From Norana najaformis (Eukaryota; Annelida; Clitellata; Crassiclitellata; Hormogastridae): 64,000 nucleotides of DNA. Below, piece by piece: positions 47,001 to 55,582 of the stretch; position 1 is the stretch's first letter, and each line of letters starts with the position of its first letter. The notes below the pieces were generated by a model that saw only the letters and a program-made list of their open reading frames with translations, ran no database searches and was not told the origin of the DNA. The position numbers and the translations under genes are program-made. Location: the NCBI GenBank assembly GCA_964023275.1, contig OZ029916.1, forward strand, positions 38,241,396 through 38,305,395, given 5' to 3'.

Positions 47001-50000
47001 GGGAACCACGCCATTTAAGGTCCGCGTCTAGTCACGATCGGTATGCGAACCGGCATCTTCACGCACAGAGACGCCTTGACGTCTGCTTTAACCAATGCAG
47101 CTAACCGCCAGCTTACCATGTATTGCGCAACCCTTACAAGGTATACCATAACACCCGGTTACGCAACCAAAACTACGACATTTTTATAGCACCTTTTCAG
47201 GCACCTTATGAAGGCGCTGCAAATGGCCGAGGTACCTGCAGACAGATCTAAAAAAGGCGTGTCTTCAAAAAAGTCGATGATATTGAGACGTTAAGACGAC
47301 TGCATTTTAGAGGTTCACAGAGTGCACTTAATCAACTGTTCCGATACACCAATGCACGGAAACGTGCATTTACATGCACACATGTTTATTCTGGTGGTTC
47401 GCGTGCAGGACGGTCAATCGAGCGGTCGAGGGTTCAAATTCCCCCAGGACTGAAATTTGTTTCAAGATTTCGTCATCGTCGATGTCGTTACTTCGAACTT
47501 TGGCGACACAACGGACGATCTCTCCCCATAAACCTCTCTCCTGCGTCGCACAGGCTGTCCGTTCCAAGGTCATCCCGTCCATTCATTGACGTCGTCAATC
47601 CATGCCTTGCTTGTCTTTCTCTCTTCCTTGAGCTCTCTGTTTCTCCTGTGGTTATATCTTTCCAAGCAGTTTATTGTCTTGCTCATAATATGTCCAAAGT
47701 ACCTCAATTTTCTTATTGCTCCCCCGAGCTGTCTGCCACCGACTTCCCGATGCACCTCTTCATTTTTCTTCTTGTCCAGCGTATTCACAAAACTCGTCTC
47801 AGACGATGACAGTCTTCTTTACTCGCTTTTTCTGTATGTCCGTGGTTCTGATCCATATGTTGCTATATGCCATGTCAAAGATCGAAGCATGCGTAACTTA
47901 GCCAAAATTAGAATTTCCTTATTCTTCCATCTGTCCTGACATCAGATAGTTCATTCTTAGCCACTCCCAGTCGTTTCAAGATTCAGGCGCCACTAAATCG
48001 GCGGGAAATTGCGCCCCTAGCAGACTGAGCTATAACGAGTCCGTACACAGTCAATGGGAAGATCAGGCGGAGAGGGAGAGGGCTGGCCACCCGCCCTCAT
48101 ATGCCGAAGCTAAGAAAAACGAAGTGGCCGACATTTCAAACCCAGGGCAACCTATTAGGACTAGCATAAGGGAGTGCCCTTCGTCTTCGTTTTAGGAAGT
48201 ACATTTCGACGCTGTTTCAACGCACGTAGGCGTTGAACATCGCCGAAATATGTATTTACTCAGCCATAAAATACACAAATTTAAGTATCTGAATTTTGAA
48301 TGATCATGCCTAAATAGGAGTGATGACTAAGGGGTCAAAGTTCAGTCAAACTGTCCCTCGCATATACATATACACGTATAAGTATACATTAATGTAAACG
48401 TACAGATACATTTACACGCACAATCTTTTATACCAACGGGACAATAATGGTTTGGTATATAGTTACAGACTGCAAGATAAAGAGAAGTGAGATTGGTTTT
48501 TAAAGTATAGTCTGTAAACATGGACTACATACATGTATATACATACAGACAGAAGTGTATGCAATATATAGGTATCTTTAAATACATATATACACATATA
48601 TATATATAACATAGAGGTCTTATATGTATATAAGAATGTCTGGCATTCCTGATCGAGTTAATATGTGTGTGTGTGCGTGTGTGCGCATTGTCGGCGGCCG
48701 TTTGAGACCGAGTGTTAGATCCCTCAGCCGATCAAACTCAAAGGCTTCGAAAAGACAGTTTCCCACGGATTGACACATACATGCACACGACCATCCGCAC
48801 ATACACGTAGACAGACGCGCAGGCACACGCCGACGGACGGCCACAGATACACAAAGATGCAGCATTTCGGAGATGTACATGAATGGCGCTACATTAAGTG
48901 GCTAGATACATGCACACAATGAAAGGCACAGGTATACGGAGAGGCACTGTCACAGACACTTAGGGACGTACACGAGACGTACAGACAGACACACGGAAAG
49001 CTATGCCAAGACACTGAGAGGGATACTCAGACCATCCAATGGAGAGACTTGAAACTACGAAGACGGCCAAACAAACGGACAAATGGACGGACACACAGTC
49101 AAACGGACATACTGAGGGACAGGTTTACAGCCAGAAAGACGGGCAAGGAGAGAGAGAGAGCGACAAACATATAGTTCTACACACAAACAGACAGCTAGAG
49201 ATGCAAGAACGGGCATACAGACAACATAGACATACGAAGACACACTCATACAGACAGACGGACGGATATAGACAGCCAGGCAGGACTCACGGACAGACGA
49301 ACGGAGCGTACACAGACAACATAGGACAGACAAACGGAGAGCTAGAGACAGGCAGACAGAAACGGATGAAATGAGAGACGGATTGGCAGATACGATACAC
49401 AGACAGACAGACAGACAGACAGACAAGAGAGGCGGATGCATGGAGAACGAAAGACGGACAGATTGACGAAAAGAGAGAGACAGGCAGACAGAATGATGGA
49501 CGGACAAAGAGACGAACAGACAGACAGACAGATCGACCTGTGCTGCTTCCCACCCATACAGGTAGACGCACTTACAGGTGTGTCGGAATGATGGAGGGCT
49601 TCGAAAGGACCTACAAGCGCAATTACTGTCAACAAGGCCTTCACAAGGGCTTGGCGCAGCGGAAACACGGGCTCAAATCGGGCACTCGACGTATCTATTC
49701 ACTTGCCCAGCAATTGCCCCAACGTACTTCTGGCTTTGCATCTGCCGAGTACTGACGATCACAGCCGAGATACTTATTAGTACACGCCCCCGAAGATAGT
49801 CTTCAGACGTCCGGTCCACAGGGCTGATGGACTTTTGGCTGAAGCGCAAACACGATCATTGCAATCCAACGCCATGACTCAAGTGCCTTTGACAGTCTGG
49901 CAAATCCGCCGAGTTTTAGTGGGTGGGTGAGTTGGTGAGGGAGGAGAACGGTCATTTTTTACAGACCTCTTCTACGAGGGTCTGTAAAAAAGTATCGGTG

Positions 50001-50893
50001 AGGTCCACTTCTCCACGAGGAATTCGAGCCGAAAGAACCGACCCTCAGCAGTGGATCAAGCGCCACCATTAACCGTTACCTCAACCATTCCAAACAACAG
50101 AACCACAACCACTCCCAATGCAACACAGACAACTGTATGCAACGAATTAATAAATTAAACACGATTTACTTACATTTAACGCGTGCATGATTTGCGAATC
50201 ACCACAAGGCTGCTGGGTGAAATTTGTAGTTTTAGGGGCTGTGCAATGGGGGGGGGGGAAGATATCTGGTCTGGGGTCAAATGGGTACAAAAGAAATACA
50301 TCCGACACAGAGCAGGGTAAATGACCACTTGTCGTCCACCTACAAATCGCACCCTGCAGGCTGGGAACGTGTGACCCAGTGAAAGGTAAATTACCCCAGC
50401 CCTTCTCCGTACAAATCACAGCATGCAGGTGGGAAAGGGGCATCAAGTAAAGGGGAAATTAACGCTGCCCTTTCCCCTTTAAAATCCCACCGTGGAGCTG
50501 GGGATGGTGTGACCAAATGTAGGTGAAATTACCCCAGCCCTCATTTCTTAAAATCGCGCCTTGCAGAGGGAAGTCAAGATTCAGTAAAAGGCGTGAATGG
50601 AAACTTACCCTGCCCCTCAACCTACAAAAGCCTAACGCAGTCGTGTTTGCGCCTCAGCCCGAATATAGCGCCAGCAGCGCCACGAAATTTACCTCCAGCA
50701 TCCACCTGGTCAGGGTCTTCCTCATGAAGGGACTCAGGTCCGTCTGGATGTTGAAGTAGGACGTCGAAGGCGTGTGTCGCTCGTCGACTTCAAGAAGATT
50801 CCGTAGAACCCTCGCATCGCTCAGGATCACCGGGTCTCGGATGGACCGACGAGGCGGACTGTCGAGGGACTCGAGGCACAACAGGGCGGCCAT
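30908..50893 (-). CDS. CCND: D-type cyclin (five coding exons, 311 residues)
   Basis: D cyclins activate CDK4/6, which phosphorylate Rb in the nucleus and drive G1. Coding exons on the minus strand are 50693-50893, 46040-46261, 42692-42851, 31434-31576 and 30908-31117 (201, 222, 160, 143 and 210 bases). They join in frame with phases 0, 0, 1, 0 and GT-AG introns, giving 311 residues. Seen: LLCLE (4-8), an LxCxE Rb-binding motif; the cyclin box from about residue 48, with MRKTLTRWMLEV, EEEIFPLSVIYLDRFLS and LIASKFK-like helices; WELVVLQGLKWDL and the TPYDFLDH block; CQDQIEALL (248-256); and a C-terminal NTPTDVRDV whose Thr297-Pro matches the GSK3-targeted degron Thr of human D cyclins. Length, domain order and exon boundaries agree with vertebrate CCND1-3. 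Exon 4 is the most divergent part. The vertebrate paralogue split is later, so no number is given. Confidence 0.96.
31118..31433 (-). other. Cyclin D intron 4, largely a trinucleotide repeat
   Basis: This 316-base intron is filled on its acceptor side (about 31136-31300) by ATC/GTC trinucleotides. Only some 17 bases separate the repeat from the exon 5 acceptor, leaving a weak pyrimidine tract. Confidence 0.8.
31434..31576 (-). CDS. CCND: Cyclin D exon 4 (divergent)
   Basis: The acceptor is TTCCCTTGCAG|GA. It opens in phase 1 and reads RSLYGVLGSVKAPGVGSVG, then LLCQAI and a segment ending LLEVTTLIGS. This aligns with the vertebrate FAMYPPSMIATGSVG and LTELLAKIT blocks. I chose the donor TCT|GTAATT at 31433 because it alone fits the phase-0 start of exon 5. 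A stronger-looking GTAAGT at 31378 would shift the frame and put an in-frame stop after the junction. Confidence 0.8.
34211..34416 (+). mobile_element. tRNA-derived SINE, copy 2
   Basis: It is near-identical to the 7.6-kb copy through both the tRNA-like head and the body, and it ends in a CA then TA microsatellite (34418-34490). The A box is weakened by a two-base loss (GGTGTTGTATGG). It lies in cyclin D intron 3, antisense to the gene. Confidence 0.85.
35490..36245. repeat. Degenerate array of a SINE-tail unit
   Basis: A pattern GAGAGGT-TTAAAGGCGC-ATAAACAACCAG then ATAAGCATTCACTGAACATCGG recurs four to five times (around 35500, 36040, 36130 and 36200). Each contains a corrupted copy of the GGCGCTATATAAA motif seen across the window. 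Confidence 0.5.
36345..36470 (-). mobile_element. tRNA-like SINE fragment
   Basis: The minus strand contains AGGTCGAGGGTTCGGTCCCC, a degenerate polymerase III B box, preceded by an A-box-like stretch and followed by a short body. Only this partial copy is seen. Confidence 0.4.
37664..37735 (+). repeat. CCTGTCTG microsatellite
   Basis: GCCTGCCTGTCT repeats form a regular tract. It is open in several frames but not coding. Confidence 0.9.
38128..38480 (+). repeat. ACAG minisatellite with a higher-order unit of about 94 bp
   Basis: Within the ACAG background, GGCACACAGACCGACCGACAG recurs at about 38151 and 38245. GACAGATACGCAGC recurs at about 38223 and 38320. The tetranucleotide tract has thus been duplicated in larger blocks. 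Confidence 0.8.
38654..38960. repeat. 159-bp direct duplication
   Basis: Two nearly identical blocks start CAAAATAACTCGTATTTGTG at 38654 and 38813 and end GACATAATGTGGCCTTTTG. The second lacks about 10 bases around the GAGCAG junction. Low divergence indicates a recent tandem duplication in cyclin D intron 3. Confidence 0.9.
39786..40344 (+). mobile_element. Internally deleted Tc1/mariner-superfamily DNA transposon
   Basis: Terminal inverted repeats of about 24 bp (left CTGTGAGTGGAAAAAGCGACC, right reverse complement CTGAGTGGAAAAAAGCGACC) are flanked by TA-rich DNA, fitting TA target duplication. Inside, at about 40022-40225, is a remnant of a transposase C-terminus: a PDLNLVDFK-type block, then DELDQRVIADAVSQW and CVEAEGHFEHKLQ. 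Families with this tail have a DDD/DDE catalytic domain and a 1.2-1.4-kb full length. Here only 560 bp remain and the N-terminus is gone, so it is non-autonomous. It lies in cyclin D intron 3, antisense to the gene. Confidence 0.85.
40471..40674 (-). other. Unassigned hydrophilic open frame in cyclin D intron 3
   Basis: The 67-codon frame starts MAGQKPQNSPEEDAKEEDG, has a Gln/Glu-rich middle (SKQQTSREEQVVPP) and ends IMKSKKGRFCWMKLAVC then LQWEYY. Composition is protein-like and not repeat-derived, and it runs in the gene's sense. I recognise no family. It could be a transposon relic, an alternative exon or chance. Confidence 0.2.
40828..41003 (+). repeat. TA-rich microsatellite with TGTGTGGATATATA units
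   Basis: About 90 bases of variant units (GTGTATATATATGTG) pass into a pure TA run at 40920-41003. Alternating Tyr/Ile frames are artefacts. Confidence 0.95.
42195..42440 (+). repeat. Pyrimidine-rich CTATCC pentamer repeat 3' of cyclin D exon 3
   Basis: CCCATCTCATCCTATTCTATTC and CCTATCCTATACTATTATC alternate three times, with a loose period of about 50 and 95 bases. It has the same vocabulary as the 84-bp satellite at 43.3 kb, placed on the other side of exon 3. Confidence 0.8.
42692..42851 (-). CDS. CCND: Cyclin D exon 3
   Basis: It encodes residues 142-194 plus one base. Seen are EWELVVLQGLKWDL, TPYDFLDHLFSRLP and a LRKHTAILIDLSTT block. Its 160-base length equals, as I recall it, that of vertebrate CCND exon 3. 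The acceptor is TTCATAG|GAG and the donor ACAG|GTATAT, phase 1. Confidence 0.94.
43300..44290 (+). repeat. 84-bp satellite, about 11.7 copies, in cyclin D intron 2
   Basis: The anchor CTGTCCCAACCTATCC recurs every 84 bases from 43317. Copies 1 and 5 carry the same variants (CTGTGCCAAC, CTTTTATCAC, CTCACACT), 336 bases apart, which shows a four-unit higher-order duplication. The unit contains almost no A/G-rich triplets and 84 is a multiple of 3. All three plus-strand frames therefore stay open (up to 487 codons, 42943-44406) and give Ile/Leu/Ser/Pro/Phe-rich strings. These are not genes: each frame reads through intron sequence of the opposite-strand cyclin gene. Confidence 0.95.
44815..45006 (+). 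mobile_element. tRNA-derived SINE, copy 3, 5' truncated
   Basis: It starts inside the tRNA-like head (TGGTCGGTGCCTCGTAACCGG) and lacks the A box, but keeps the B box, body and CATCAT tail. It lies in cyclin D intron 2, antisense to the gene, between the 84-bp satellite and exon 2. Confidence 0.85.
45692..45722. repeat. TAATC pentanucleotide repeat
   Basis: TAATCTAATCTAATCTGATCC sits next to a GCATCTGTCGATGGTCCTTC block. The same combination occurs near 20760, 27560, 56420 and 58480, so the pentamer is the tail of a dispersed element. Confidence 0.7.
45780..46020 (-). repeat. GAT/GAC trinucleotide repeat beside cyclin D exon 2
   Basis: About 240 bases of GATGAT and GACGAC triplets begin only about 20 bases inside intron 2 from the exon 2 donor. 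They extend the exon's open frame into a false Ile/Val/Ser tail. Confidence 0.9.
46040..46261 (-). CDS. CCND: Cyclin D exon 2
   Basis: It encodes residues 68-141, the core of the N-terminal cyclin box. Blocks include VTLEENLEEEIFPL, YLDRFLS, LQLIGCVCLFIASKFK and NSITNDELI. The acceptor is TGACCTTCAG|GTG and the donor ATC|GTAAGT, both phase 0. The conserved Lys (in ASKFK) and Glu (in NDELI) of the cyclin-CDK interface are present. Confidence 0.95.
46506..46815. repeat. Three tandem 97-99-bp units with palindromic junctions
   Basis: AAGGTATAACATGGCAATCT starts units at 46506, 46603 and 46702. Each has a CA/TA run, TATGCTGCCTTG, and CCTTACCTTGCCTTACATTACC. Units meet at the palindrome ACCTTATATATATAAGGT. 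Each unit's TTACC-rich arm is the reverse complement of the GGTAAGG-rich arm before it, so long cruciforms are possible. Confidence 0.88.
46985..47085 (+). repeat. Dispersed repeat CACGCCATTTAAGG, copy 2
   Basis: It matches the 19.55-kb copy: GAATGGGAACCACGCCATTTAAGG, CTAGTCACGATCGGTATGCGAACC and a GACGCCTT end. The middle is shortened. It lies in cyclin D intron 1. Confidence 0.6.
47440..47950 (-). mobile_element. Non-LTR retrotransposon (LINE) C-terminal relic
   Basis: Read on the minus strand it gives ILAKLRMLRSLTWHIATYGSE, then LDKKKNEEVHREVGG, IRKLRYFGHIMSK, AWIDDVNEWTG and TACATQERGLWGEIV. This order (RSL..YG.E, KL.YFGHI, R..W.DD..EWTG, R..W..IV) is the standard C-terminus of LINE reverse-transcriptase proteins such as those of RTE-like elements. 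It is broken by stops and frameshifts and lacks everything N-terminal. Confidence 0.75.
49000..49535 (+). repeat. ACAG/GACGG-rich minisatellite
   Basis: Interrupted ACAGACAG and GACGGAC units run for more than 500 bases. Long Ser/Cys/Val/Leu and Asp/Arg/Gln/Thr frames on both strands are artefacts. Confidence 0.85.
50280..50632. repeat. Degenerate tandem repeat of about 70-75 bp next to cyclin D exon 1
   Basis: About five units follow the plan AAATCGC-CCCTGCAGG-GGGAA-GTGTGACC-AGTGAAAGGTAAATTACCCCAGCCCT. They end about 60 bases from the exon 1 donor, inside intron 1. The GGTAAATTACC core is itself a small palindrome. Confidence 0.7.
50693..50893 (-). CDS. CCND: Cyclin D exon 1
   Basis: It encodes residues 1-67. 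The ATG at 50893 lies in GAAGATGGCC. It contains LxCxE (LLCLE), a DARVLRNLL block like the VLRAML/VLQNLL of vertebrate D cyclins, and the start of the cyclin box ending RWMLE. The donor is GAG|GTAAAT, phase 0. Confidence 0.95.
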
Positions 50894-51260
50894 CTTCTTC
50901 CGGCGCCGGAGCAGCTGAGGTAGAAGGGGTCACGGAGGTACTTCCGGTTCACGGTAACTTCGCTGTTTCCGTTTCCGAGCTCAGGGTCCGCGGGCGGCTC
51001 AGGCGAGTCGGAAGGGCACAGTAGGAGCCATCGTCGATCGGTCGGTCGGTAGGAGATTAAGCTCTTGCCGGCGACAACGGACTAACCTTAGGTCCCTTCC
51101 TTGACGGGCTGGGGCGGCAGTCTGTGGCCGAGTGAAATCGCTCCTCGCTGACACCACTGCCGGGCCGCAGAGAGTATGAATGGCGCGCGGGTAAAAGCAC
51201 AGCCTTCGACAGGGCGCTGCGATCACATCCGGTCCCTTGGGCCACAGCAACCAATCACCA
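50894..51260 (-). other. GC-rich 5' flank or 5' UTR of cyclin D
   Basis: About 370 CpG-containing, GC-rich bases lie upstream of the cyclin D ATG, in contrast to the AT-rich surroundings. A gene-strand AAG|GTTAGT donor-like site near 51085 could end a non-coding 5' exon. No protein signature is seen. Confidence 0.35.
50940..50948 (-). promoter_or_regulatory. ETS/GABP consensus site upstream of cyclin D
   Basis: The gene strand reads ACCGGAAGT 47 bases before the start codon, with a second GCCGGAAG at the codon's edge (about 50895-50902). No TATA box is visible in this GC-rich stretch. That fits a TATA-less, ETS-driven promoter; the site could also lie in the 5' UTR. Confidence 0.4.
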
Positions 51261-51399
51261 CCGTGGTTTTATCAATGGGGATAAACGGGACAACCGTACG
51301 GGATGCACGCAGGCCAGCGGTGCAGGTCGCTTTTGCCCGCAGCTGCCCTTCACAGAGCAATACCAGAGCCATTCAGACAGGTTGTATGATAATAATGTA

Positions 51400-51815
51400 G
51401 TAGGATGCACGGAGTAAGGTATTGTACAGAGTAAGACGGTTTAGGATAGGGTTGGGTAAGTTAGAGTAGGGTGTAGGGTAGGATAGGGTAGGATAGAATA
51501 ATGTAGCAAAGAGTAGGGTATGGTATGGTAGATATGATACGGGATAGGACAGGATATAGGTATGGTATAAGGTAAGGGTGGAATAAGTATGAGTGGGGTA
51601 GGGCATGGTAGAATAGGGTATGATAGGGTAGGGTATGTTATAAGAGAGGGTAGGATCGGTTATGATATATGGCAGGATAGAGTAGAATATGATATAGGAT
51701 AGGATAAGGCGTAGTATGGGGTAGGGTATAATGCAGGGTAGGGACGATAGGGTAGAACACGGTACAGTGTAGGATAGGATAGGGTATAAGATACAGTAGG
51801 GTAGAATAGGGTGTA
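51400..51815 (+). repeat. GGATA/GGGTA pentamer-type minisatellite
   Basis: Irregular GGATAGGGTA and GGTATGATA strings run for about 400 bases. They are the reverse-complement vocabulary of the CCTATC repeats in cyclin D intron 2. Not telomeric: TTAGGG runs are absent. Confidence 0.8.
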
Positions 51816-52454
51816 AACGCCTGGAAAGGTGAAATATCCAAGCGAACCAACCGAATTCATGAAGGCGCTACATAATTGTACAACTACATAATATCACATC
51901 ACATTGCACTGACTCAGAGAAATAGCTGAGGCAAAATCCAGATTGAGTAGGGTTCGGTTCCCGGTAAGACCCAGAAAGGACCAGAAGACTGACCTTCGAT
52001 CTACCCACCGCTACTAGACTCAAATCTGACTCGTGGTTTTCCTCTAATCTCTTCGAACACCCTAACCTTAGACCGTTGCCCCACCCCAGGGCACCGACAC
52101 TGCAACCAGGACTCGGTTCTTGCGGACTTGATTTGGATAAGTGAAGATGAGTAAACTTGTCTTCCTGACGAAACTTTTGTTTGCAGCGGAGAAATTTCAG
52201 AGATTAATATTACATAACATTCATCATCATTCTGTGAAGACTCCAGTGGTAATTTGTTCGTGTGGAAGGAAGAAGGCCAAGTGATTTGAACCTTAGACAC
52301 TGCACTTCATGCAAGATTCGAAGGAAAGAGAAGCAAAGAAAGAACACGGCGACGTCGAAGCAACATTAACGATTACATAAGGAGACCCTTGGACTAAATA
52401 TGAGAATATGAGAAGCAGTATAGAACTGACAAATTACCGAAAAGAATAGCAATC

Positions 52455-52612
52455 ATTTAGGCACTATCACCGTCATCATCGTCATCGTCATCATCATCAT
52501 CACCACCACTACCATCATCATCATCTTCATCTTCTTCTTCATCATCGTCGTCGTCGTCGTCATCATCATTATCATCATCATTATCATCGCCATCATCACC
52601 ATCATCGTCGCT

Positions 52613-52661
<49 letters not shown>

Positions 52662-52662
52662 G
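52455..52662. repeat. CAT/CGT trinucleotide microsatellite
   Basis: ATC and GTC triplets with a pure CAT run at about 52615-52660. Poly-Met frames are artefacts. Confidence 0.92.
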
Positions 52663-53044
52663 GTCTCTAGCCATCATCAGCCAATTAATGATCCATTCTG
52701 TTCGTTCTGTTTTCGAGTCCAGTATTTTTCTCTTGTCCAGTCCAAGTCTTGTCAGACTGACGCTTACATTACACTAACTGCACCACATTACATTACATTT
52801 ATATATACATAAAATTTACATTACAATGCCTTCGAGAGGTTCTTAAACGGCGCAACACAAATTCTCAGATACATAAGATCTAACGTGCCTGAGAATGTCT
52901 TGGCTTTACTAGCTAACATTTCTAGTCGTCTTGTTTATTTGTTTATTTATTAGCTGACATTTCTAGTCGTCTTGTTTATTTGTTTATTTATTAGCTGACA
53001 CTTCTAGTCGTCTTGTTTATTTGTGTATTTATTAGCTTATTTTA

Positions 53045-53290
53045 ACAGACTTCTGAAGACAACTTTACACCAATTACAAATCCTTCAGAAATCCCGAGTG
53101 AGGGGATATAACAAAAAACCCAAATTTAAACAGGTTACTTCAATACTGCAATCATTACATTGGTTTCCGAATGAACTAAGCATCCAATTTAAAACATGTC
53201 TCATAATTTACAAAGTAAAACTTACCTTCCGTCTTCGCCTATTCCTCAGATTCACAGATATTGCAGTCGCTCACCTGATGCCATGACTCT
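53045..53290 (+). mobile_element. LINE fragment (L2/CR1-like ORF2 C-terminal part)
   Basis: The frame gives LQILQKSRVR, then SILQSLHWFPNELSIQFKTC and LIIYK. This matches the widespread LQ..QN...R and (V/I)L..LHWLPV..RI.FK...L.YK block of L2/CR1-type LINE proteins. Only about 80 codons remain. Confidence 0.65.
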
Positions 53291-53319
53291 TATATCCCGA
53301 ACCAAAAACGGTGAATGTA

Positions 53320-53420
53320 ACTGTAAATACATATGTAAATACATATGTAAATACATATGTAATTGCATATGTTTTTCCGTAGAGACCGTATGGCCTCTCA
53401 TTTCTCAGTGAATCCATCCT
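53320..53420 (+). repeat. GCGACCGTATG-family copy with ACATATGTAAAT repeats
   Basis: TACATATGTAAA repeats lead into CATATGTTTTTCCGTAGAGACCG and CATTTCTCAGTGAATCCATCC, matching the 19.2-kb copy. It directly follows the LINE coding relic at 53.0-53.3 kb, so this family is probably that LINE's 3' UTR. Confidence 0.6.
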
Positions 53421-54724
53421 TCTGTGTCGCTGACTCTAGGCCCTAGAATTCTCTCTCAGCTGCTCTGCATTTAACAAGTTCTGTGATGTCGTTTAGGTCA
53501 GGGCTGGTCTAATCTTCTCCTGATGCGCATTCTCCGTAGCCTATCTTCAGGTCTTCTTAGCCTCACGGACCTCAACTAATTCTCTCCAGTTGACAGTGGT
53601 TACAGAATGCGATTGTTTTAGAAGTTACCATCGATCGATGCCTTGAGCATTACGATAGCGGCGCTTTAGAAGTTTTGCATGTTAGCTTACGCTAGATTGC
53701 CTAAGCAGAGGCACGGAATATTATTCTTACCCCACTAGGTGCCGTTTGCCCCAACCACCCTGTTGAGACCCATGTGTTCCATAAATAGGCACAGAGCTGC
53801 ACAGCACTGATGTACAGGGGAGTGAGACTGTCTGTGACAGGCCGGTCGGGGGAGGGAGGGAGGGGCAGAGGGCCACCGACATCAAATACGGATACGCCTT
53901 GGAGGGGGGGGCGGTCGTGCTGGCTGGAATCGAATACATACGGAAGACGCAAGGGCCGGATATGTACTGTACTTGCTTTGCAAATGGTGACACCGGGATA
54001 TCAGGAGATAAGCGAAATACATACACAGGCCTATTCCATCTGTAAAATCGTGTTTATGTATATATATATATATATATGTATTTATATGAAGAGACCTTAA
54101 ATGTAGGCCTCTGTGTGAATAAAAAAGTGAACACGAATGTAAATCTTCATAAACATATGCATATACAAAACTTTGTTTAATATTATGTATTATGTAGGCC
54201 TATATATATTTATATATATATATATATTATTGTGGGAAGTACTGGGGTTCAACGTACAAGGTCACGCACACACTCGTCTTATTTGCATGTACACTTGATC
54301 TAGGTTGAAGAAGTTGTATATAATTTATATGTCCTGTACTTCTATAGCTCTATATCTTCTGTATATAATCGTGTATATATAGTCGCTGTATATGTATATA
54401 GTCGCTCTGTATGTGTGGAATGACGACGTTTCTTATGCGCTGTTTTAAGGATGGTTTACTAACCCACAAACGAGATTTTAAGTATTTGTTCTTAGCTGTA
54501 GGCAAACAAACGAAGACTTACAACAGACAAATACACCGACAGATTCAAGTTGGAAAATTACCTGTACATATATATGCTAATTTTCCATCTATATATACAG
54601 GAATATATATACAGATGTATATACTCATATATACACGAATCAAAATGCATTTAAGCTAGTTATCACGATTGGATATATATATATATACATACATACATAC
54701 ATACATACATACATACATACATTG

Positions 54725-55080
54725 GTAGTGTCACCAAAACCCCCAAACATCATCACGTAACTCCTGTTCTTAAATCACTGCACTGGCTTAAAATACCTGA
54801 ACGAATCGAGTACGAAGTCCTATCACTTACCTACAACGCACTTCAATCTTCCCAGCCATCCTATCTTCGTCAGTTATTTACAATACAACCGCTTCGCTCA
54901 ACCCGCTTCTCTTCTGCCATAACACTTCTCCGCTCTCCCGTCACCTCTGAGTGCCTGACTCCTGGATCTTGACCCTTTTGCCTATCGATTTTGTTTTGAC
55001 TGAGCGCCTGTGAATAAGCTGGTTCCCGCGACTTAGCTTTCGTTGAGCGCTGTAGAAATCTCGAGATTACGATTACGATT
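54725..55080 (+). mobile_element. L2/CR1-like LINE C-terminal fragment with 3' tail
   Basis: It translates to HHVTPVLKSLHWLKIPERIEY, then LSLTYNAL and PSYLRQLFTIQPLRSTRFSSA. This is the hallmark TPVLKSLHWLPV, L.YKAL and P.YL..L...R.LRSS block of L2/CR1 LINEs. A tail follows (GACTGAGCGCCTGTGAATAAG, GAGCGCTGTAGAAAT) that ends in GATTAC hexamers near 55080. Confidence 0.75.
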
Positions 55081-55164
55081 ACCTCATCCTTAAAATTTGG
55101 TAATCGCTCCATAGCCATAACTGTCCCACCACTCGGGAATAAACTCCCCCCCCCCCCCAAAAAC

Positions 55165-55495
55165 TGCGACAGTTTTCTGACCCATCATACAAACTCATCG
55201 AAGCTCCACCACTTGCAATTTCTGCATCGGCCTTTCACTCAAAACTGAAAACATTCCTCTTTCACAGATCCTATCCTGACACCCATTCTTCCTCTTATCT
55301 CTCTCTCTTCTCCAGCCCCAAACACCATTCCCCATAGCTGCCACGCTGTCTCTCCGTCTGACTTTTGGATCTTGACCTGGAACCGAACCCTTTTGCCTAT
55401 CGATTTTGGTTTGACTGAGCGCCTATGAATAAGCTGGTCCCCAACGTGGCTTTCGTTGGGCGCTGTAGAAATTTCGGAACTACGATTACGCTAGT
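55165..55495 (+). mobile_element. Second L2/CR1-like LINE 3' end with the same tail
   Basis: It begins with a continuation-like block (APPLAISASAFHSKLKTFLF, about 55203-55262) and repeats the tail GACTGAGCGCCTATGAATAAG, GGGCGCTGTAGAAATTTC and ACGATTACG. The coding part fits downstream of the 54.7-kb piece. One element may have been split by a tail duplication, or two may lie in tandem. Confidence 0.65.
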
Positions 55496-55524
55496 GGTGC
55501 TTGTAACGATGATCACGATGATCA

Positions 55525-55536
55525 CGGTGATCACAG

Positions 55537-55582
<46 letters not shown>

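Larger units (their letters stand above)
46262..50692 (-). other. Cyclin D intron 1 (4.4 kb)
   Basis: It contains GGTAA/GGCAA pentamer DNA (46310-46500), the palindromic three-unit repeat (46.5-46.8 kb), a dispersed repeat (47.0 kb), a LINE C-terminal relic in gene sense (47.44-47.95 kb), an ACAG tract (48960-49530) and a 70-bp degenerate repeat beside exon 1. No host exon was seen. Confidence 0.8.

Noticed and set aside
48640-48880. Cys/Val-rich frames near 48.7 kb as a small secreted protein
   Set aside because: They come from GTGTGT/ACACAC repeats without a signal peptide pattern or a consistent cysteine framework.
51400-51815. Interstitial telomere repeat
   Set aside because: Units are GGATA/GGGTA variants, not TTAGGG, and they match the pentamer repeats elsewhere in the window.
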